Assembly (NCBI GenBank): GCA_020853845.1
Contig: JADYYD010000273.1
Coordinates: 1-39,246 of the forward strand
Reading direction: 5' to 3'
Length of the DNA stretch: 39,246 bases
Source: Candidatus Melainabacteria bacterium
GTDB taxonomy: Bacteria > Cyanobacteriota > Vampirovibrionia > Obscuribacterales > Obscuribacteraceae
Shown piece after piece: positions 35,158-39,246 of the stretch. Numbering within the stretch: the first letter of the stretch is position 1; each line of letters begins with the position of its first letter. The notes under the pieces are model-generated. The model was given only the letters and a program-made list of their open reading frames with translations, searched no databases and had not been told where the DNA came from. A program made the position numbers and the translations under genes.

Positions 35158-36960
35158 ATGAAAACCATCAGCTCAAAGGTCAGCGGACTGACAAGGCTGA
35201 CTCTATTGGCGTGTTTGCTTTTTGTCTCGGCGACACCCGCGCTGGCGGAGCGCATGAAATCCTGGGAGTCGAAAATCAACCTCAGCAAAGATGGAACTGC
35301 TACGGTTGAAGAAACTCTGGTTATGGACTTCGGCACCAATCTGCGTCACGGGATTCGCCGCTTCATTCCAATCGTATATAACCGCAGCGGCGGAACATAC
35401 ACCACTCCATTGGACTTCAAGTCGGTGACTGACGAAAGCGGCAAACCGCTTTTTTATGAATACAATCGCATCAATCGAGAGCTGGTGATGCGCATTGGCG
35501 AAGCCCATGTGACAGTGACCGGGGTGAAAACATACAAGATCAAGTACAGCCTCAGGCGGGTGATCAACTATTTTGATAATGCTCCTGAGTTTTACTGGAA
35601 TGTCACCGGCAACGACAGCAAATTTCCAATCGATTCTGTAGTAGCCAAACTGACGCTGCCTGACGGCGTTTCACTCAAGGACGTAAAAACGACGTCTTAC
35701 CTCGGCTATCTAGGATCGAAGAAACATGCGTCTGTCGCGCGCACTGGAAGTGATATCGTATTCAGTGCAAAAAATCTTCGCCCCGGCGAAGGTATGACGA
35801 TTGTCGCCGGACTTCCCGCCAGTGCAATACCGCAACCGTCGAAGTTGCAGATGGCGAAAGAGTCATTTCTCGATTGGTATCCGCTTGCCGTTCTTCCTCT
35901 CGGCACATCGTTGATGCTTTATCTCTACTGGTTTTTCCAGGGTAAAGACAAAGGCCCGCGCCGCGCAATTGGAGTCGACTTTACGCCGCCTGTCGATCTT
36001 ACTCCGGCGGAAGTCGGCACCTTGATCGATGAAAAAATCGATTTGCCCGACGTCACATCCACGCTTATCGATCTGGCCGCCAGAGGTTATTTGCGAATTC
36101 GGCAAATTCCCTATAACGGCATCCTGATGATGAGCGATAAGGACTACGAGTTTACGAAGCTCTCTGCGCCTGCCGGCGCGATTCCTTTGAAGCAGCACGA
36201 GTTATTCTTCATGAGCGCGCTCTTCGGTTTCGTCAGCGACAAGACTTATCTGTCAACGTTGCAAGGAAAGTTTCAACCTCACATCATCGATGTGAAGAAT
36301 TCAATTTGGAAGCAGTTGCTCAACGGTGGTTATTTCACGCGCCATCCTGACACCGATCGTTCGATGTTTCATGGCATAGCGATTCTTTTATTTGTTGCGG
36401 CCGCATTCGTGATGATTACCAACACCTGGAATGAAGGCGCCGCCGGTGTGATCGGTCTGGTGATTTCCGGTTTCATAACATGGTTTTCGGCAGGCGCCAT
36501 GCCCGCGCGCACAGAGCTTGGCTCGAAAGCGCTTTCGGAATGTTTGTCTTTCAAGCGCTTTGTGGAAAAAGCGGAGAAGCAGCGCATTGCAGTTTTAGCA
36601 AAAGAAGATCCGACGATATTCGGCCGCCTCCTGCCTTATGCAATGGTGCTGGGCTGCGCCGATACCTGGGCTGAGAAGTTCAAAGAATTGCTCGTTGCGC
36701 CTCCCGAGTTCTACCAGCCGTATACCGACGGCACCACATACAGCGCGTTCGACCCCGTCTGGTATTTCGACGATCTTGGCCGAGGCATGTATTCGATTCA
36801 ATCCGGCTTCAATCAAGCACCGGTTATACCGACCGCTTCCTATTCAGGCGGCGGTCGTGGCGATGGCGGCTGGGGCGGTTTTGGAGGCGGCGGCGGATTT
36901 AGCGGCTTCGACGGCGACAGCGGTGGCGGATTTGGTGGCGGCGGTGTCGATTCCTGGTAA
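35158..36960 (+). CDS. DUF2207 membrane protein (YciQ-like), full length
   Basis: A 600-residue protein from the ATG at 35158, preceded by AAAGGA 6 bases upstream; the frame is open far upstream but that part overlaps lemA and lacks a ribosome site. A signal peptide ends near ATPALA (residue 30). The exported domain (about 33-225) begins with SWESKINLSKDGTATVEETL, typical of DUF2207. A membrane helix (241-260) leads to a cytoplasmic region with STLIDLAARGYLRI, then a helix pair (405-446) and the DPTIFGRLLPYAMVLG block. The C-terminus is a long Gly-rich tail ending in Trp. The same C-terminal half is present at 1-864. LemA is divergent from it. Function is unknown. Confidence 0.93.
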   Translation: MKTISSKVSGLTRLTLLACLLFVSATPALAERMKSWESKINLSKDGTATVEETLVMDFGTNLRHGIRRFIPIVYNRSGGTYTTPLDFKSVTDESGKPLFYEYNRINRELVMRIGEAHVTVTGVKTYKIKYSLRRVINYFDNAPEFYWNVTGNDSKFPIDSVVAKLTLPDGVSLKDVKTTSYLGYLGSKKHASVARTGSDIVFSAKNLRPGEGMTIVAGLPASAIPQPSKLQMAKESFLDWYPLAVLPLGTSLMLYLYWFFQGKDKGPRRAIGVDFTPPVDLTPAEVGTLIDEKIDLPDVTSTLIDLAARGYLRIRQIPYNGILMMSDKDYEFTKLSAPAGAIPLKQHELFFMSALFGFVSDKTYLSTLQGKFQPHIIDVKNSIWKQLLNGGYFTRHPDTDRSMFHGIAILLFVAAAFVMITNTWNEGAAGVIGLVISGFITWFSAGAMPARTELGSKALSECLSFKRFVEKAEKQRIAVLAKEDPTIFGRLLPYAMVLGCADTWAEKFKELLVAPPEFYQPYTDGTTYSAFDPVWYFDDLGRGMYSIQSGFNQAPVIPTASYSGGGRGDGGWGGFGGGGGFSGFDGDSGGGFGGGGVDSW

Positions 36961-37326
36961 TCGAAATCCGCTTGAGTGCATCCGAAGATTTGTCTGAAAT
37001 GTGATTGCGCTGCGGTTTGTTCCGAAACTCGCGCCCCGGGAATGATGTTTTCCAGACTACACTATTTCAAAAACGGTTGAAGTTGTGTGTAGACGGCAGC
37101 GGCCATTTTTGGGCGATTAAACTTATTAAAAGAGAGAAGCGCAAGTCTTTGACCGGCGCCGTACTTCACAACCAGGCACTTAGCAAAGCCCGCTAAATAG
37201 TGAGGCCGAATGCGGTTATCAAGGGATAAGTAATCGTTCACTTTACTCGACAACGATCGTTCAACGACTTAACATAGGAGAGTCGAATTCATTTGAGTTT
37301 GATCAGTGATTGTGAGGAATTGGTAG
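36961..37326. other. Intergenic region with ATCGTTCA direct repeats and a palindrome
   Basis: This 366-base gap holds no convincing gene. Near its right end, ATCGTTCA occurs twice (37233-37240 and 37256-37263, 23 bases apart) and a perfect 10-base palindrome AACGATCGTT lies at 37252-37261; together they look like a regulator-binding site. AGGAG at 37276-37280 precedes a TTG at 37293 that would open an 18-codon leader peptide ending at 37349, overlapping the start of the next gene. Short ORFs on both strands near 37005-37253 have no support. Confidence 0.45.
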
Positions 37327-37911
37327 TTGTTGCAAGAGCTGCCCAGTAACATCAGTTACCTGAAAGAGTACATTTGTCCTGTCTCTGAACTAGAAGACAA
37401 CCTGGTAGAAGTCAGAGATATATTCGGTGGATTGCCGCCTGGTATCATACCTGGTGCCTGGCGTAAGGGCCGCGGATATTACGCTCGCAATCTTGCTGGT
37501 CCAAAGCCGACCAAAGAAATTATTCAGTGCGTTGAGCAATATCTTTTCTACGGTGATCCGAGCCGCAATTTGTTCGCGCTAGGTCACGGGTTTGATGCCC
37601 AACGGCAGTGGGTGATCAACAATATTCTTCTGGACGTAGCTCCTGCACGCAGTCAGGCGAGCTACAGAAAGTTGCCCTTCGAAGTGAAAAGACGAGCACG
37701 TCTCTGGGGCGACCGTGTTGCTGATTGCCTCGACCTCGTCGACGAGACCGATAGCATTGAAGTTCTCAAAACTGCAATCGTTTCGCTAAAAGCGCTGCTG
37801 TTCACGGCACCATCGGATTGCGATGCTCAGGGATTGCGCTCTGTGATTCGCCACTTGCGCATGGTTCTTTGCCAACAAACGAGTGAAGAGACCTGGGGCT
37901 TGGTCAGATAG
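37327..37911 (+). CDS. Unrecognised soluble protein
   Basis: A 194-residue protein from a TTG at 37327 (a second TTG follows at once), with GAGGA at 37314-37318, 8 bases upstream. It has no signal peptide or membrane helix. The N-terminal part contains a Pro/Gly-rich stretch (FGGLPPGIIPGAW, about 33-45) and an aromatic, basic patch (RKGRGYYARN). The C-terminal two thirds are helical, with ASYRKLPFEVKRRARLWGDRV and a coiled last helix. I recognise no family. It is isolated between the DUF2207 gene and a convergent membrane-protein gene. The putative operator and leader ORF upstream suggest regulated expression. Confidence 0.75.
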   Translation: MLQELPSNISYLKEYICPVSELEDNLVEVRDIFGGLPPGIIPGAWRKGRGYYARNLAGPKPTKEIIQCVEQYLFYGDPSRNLFALGHGFDAQRQWVINNILLDVAPARSQASYRKLPFEVKRRARLWGDRVADCLDLVDETDSIEVLKTAIVSLKALLFTAPSDCDAQGLRSVIRHLRMVLCQQTSEETWGLVR

Positions 37912-37934
37912 ACTGCTTGCCGCCTGCAACTTGG

Positions 37935-37956
37935 CAATCGGGTAGACTGCCGATTG
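37935..37956. terminator. Hairpin between convergent genes (possible terminator)
   Basis: CAATCGG (37935-37941) and CCGATTG (37950-37956) form a perfect 7-bp stem with an 8-base loop; two more flanking pairs, one of them G-T, can extend it. It lies 24 bases after the stop of the 37327 gene and 41 bases from the end of the convergent gene. There is no T run on either side, so termination strength is doubtful. Confidence 0.35.
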
Positions 37957-37996
37957 TCTGGTCCTGAATTCTACTCAGACGTTCATGTGGTTGTGT

Positions 37997-39232
37997 TTAA
38001 AGAAACATGATGTAGAAAACCACACCCGTGAAGAAACAAATGTAAGCGCAAAGCGCAAGTATGTATAAGTAGGAAAGCCAGACCTCAGTGAGCGAATCCT
38101 TGCCGACGTATTGTGCCCTGTTGAAACGCGGCTCGAATACTTTGTAGCCGATCAAGAAAATCGGAAGGAGAATGAGAACCCAAGTCAGTAAATTCGCTGC
38201 CGTGTTCACCCCTTCTCTTGAAACTTTAGAGATGACGACTCGCGAAGTCGATGAAAACTTAGTCAGGCCGTCTCTCGATCTAACTATTTGAGGCTCACTG
38301 CCGGCGATACTAGTCGCTGACAAACTCGCATCGGTTTCAGCAACCCTCAGCAAGAAACCACGCTCGTCGGTGGCAAGAACAATGAATGAAACCTTGCCTT
38401 GACCTCTTGCATCCGGTATGACTATGCATTTCAGCAAAGAAGGCGAGACAAACATTTTCCCCTTGCCTGCTTTGAGAATACTTTTGTGCACCAGATTTTG
38501 CGGTTCGAATGTTCGAACGCCTCTGAAGTATTCGAAAACCTGCTCAACGCGGGCAAAGCGTTCAAGCTCTCCAAAGATGATGTTGGGTGCTTCCCTTTGA
38601 TGCGTGTACGGATTTTCGTAAGTGAATTTGGCGCAGAACTCCTTTAGCTTTCCGAAGCGAAGTTCGTCCGGTGTCAGCGCGTTTACTTTGTGCAATTCTT
38701 TGCTGAAGCGCTCCATTGCCAAAATCGTTGAAATGCTTGGCGAAATGCCCGGCTGCAGTACGTTGCCGTGGGTGTCGACCAGAGAGTCGCTCTGCTTAAC
38801 TAGCAGCACATCGCGAGGGGGAGACTCGAAAAAGAAATACTGTAATTGTCTCCAGGGATTACTCAGCGTTATGTATTCGAGATTCAAGTCACCATCCGGC
38901 GACGTTATCTGAACTTTATTGCCGGGCAATACTTTGAGCATTTGCTTGGCGTCGGGTGTGCGGAAAACCTCTTGCGCACTGACAAGTGGTGCTTGCACTG
39001 CTTCGCCGCCGGACAGATAGTAAGTAGCCGAAATAATCACCGCCATAAGACCAAGGGTAACCGGCAACGTCAGGAATGCCACCGCCAGTCGAGGGTGGCG
39101 GCGCAAGCTGCGGAGCGCAACTACAAGAGGATGGTTGGATTCCACCTCGTCTTGCTTCCACCAGATTGACGGGTCCTTCTCTTTCTTTATCTGAATCTGT
39201 TTCCATTCCACCTCTGACACTTTGCCTTCCAT
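37997..39232 (-). CDS. Unrecognised membrane protein with large extracytoplasmic domain
   Basis: At least 411 residues from the ATG at 39232; the frame stays open to the window edge, so a start further upstream cannot be excluded. A charged cytoplasmic N-terminus (about 1-47) precedes one membrane helix (48-72). About 270 residues of mixed structure follow, then two helices near the C-terminus (about 348-364 and 385-409) separated by a short basic loop. The central region is probably outside the membrane. Segments such as SNPWRQLQYFFFESPPRDVLLV and PDELRFGKLKEFCAKFTY did not suggest a family. It converges with the 37327 gene. Confidence 0.8.
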   Translation of the reverse strand: MEGKVSEVEWKQIQIKKEKDPSIWWKQDEVESNHPLVVALRSLRRHPRLAVAFLTLPVTLGLMAVIISATYYLSGGEAVQAPLVSAQEVFRTPDAKQMLKVLPGNKVQITSPDGDLNLEYITLSNPWRQLQYFFFESPPRDVLLVKQSDSLVDTHGNVLQPGISPSISTILAMERFSKELHKVNALTPDELRFGKLKEFCAKFTYENPYTHQREAPNIIFGELERFARVEQVFEYFRGVRTFEPQNLVHKSILKAGKGKMFVSPSLLKCIVIPDARGQGKVSFIVLATDERGFLLRVAETDASLSATSIAGSEPQIVRSRDGLTKFSSTSRVVISKVSREGVNTAANLLTWVLILLPIFLIGYKVFEPRFNRAQYVGKDSLTEVWLSYLYILALCAYICFFTGVVFYIMFL

Positions 39233-39246
39233 GGCATCGCTGTTCA

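Noticed and set aside
37005-37253. Two short opposing ORFs of about 63 codons
   Set aside because: They overlap each other on opposite strands, lack ribosome sites and show no protein motif.

Overview
The window reads as chromosomal DNA from a free-living or biofilm-forming bacterium with a large genome, roughly balanced base composition and frequent GTG and TTG starts. Secreted TPR proteins, kinase-like proteins fused to TPR or FHA domains, a PatA-type DUF4388 protein, two DUF2207 proteins with LemA, and an MltG protein together suggest a non-photosynthetic relative of Cyanobacteria (Vampirovibrionia/Melainabacteria, perhaps Obscuribacterales). That placement is an inference from gene content; no rRNA gene or phylogenetic marker is present to fix it. 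I saw no rRNA, tRNA, CRISPR array, insertion sequence or prophage.

Layout. 1-864: the 3' end of a DUF2207 membrane protein. 1155-2722: two secreted TPR proteins ending at a strong intrinsic terminator. 2783-8192 (minus): a multi-receiver diguanylate cyclase, an exported TIG-domain protein overlapping an EF-hand protein, and a proline-rich modular protein. 8467-10184 (minus): a small TPR protein coupled to homogentisate 1,2-dioxygenase. 10472-13682 (plus): a membrane LRR protein and a pseudokinase-TM-TPR protein. 13701-16202 (minus): a YbaK-type deacylase and a membrane protein with degenerate GGDEF and DUF4388 domains. 16357-19763 (minus): the proline operon proB-proA-proC, followed by a 62-base nested inverted repeat. 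19937-25875 (plus): a zinc-ribbon protein, mltG, a three-gene ABC-2 transporter and an FHA-zinc-ribbon-pseudokinase protein. 25876-26812: a decayed ORF and a DUF433/DUF5615 toxin-antitoxin pair. 27004-29945 (minus): a secreted small protein and a PAS histidine kinase with a good promoter. 30141-32717 (plus): the second proline-rich modular protein and an epimerase-like oxidoreductase. 32752-36960: a secreted TPR protein and lemA, divergent from a full-length DUF2207 gene. 37327-39232: two unrecognised genes that converge.

The window mixes ordinary metabolism (proline synthesis, tyrosine breakdown, envelope assembly) with an unusual amount of signalling. One cyclase looks able to make c-di-GMP. 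A second GGDEF domain has lost its signature. Two receiver domains have lost the phosphoacceptor Asp. Both protein-kinase-like domains have lost the catalytic Asp. Two paralogous proteins join an unknown N-terminal domain, a Pro/Tyr/Gly-rich tract and helices matching most of the MshEN c-di-GMP-binding spacing. The best candidate for something undescribed is this pair of proline-rich MshEN-like proteins, possibly acting with the nearby c-di-GMP and pseudokinase proteins; the functional link is inference.
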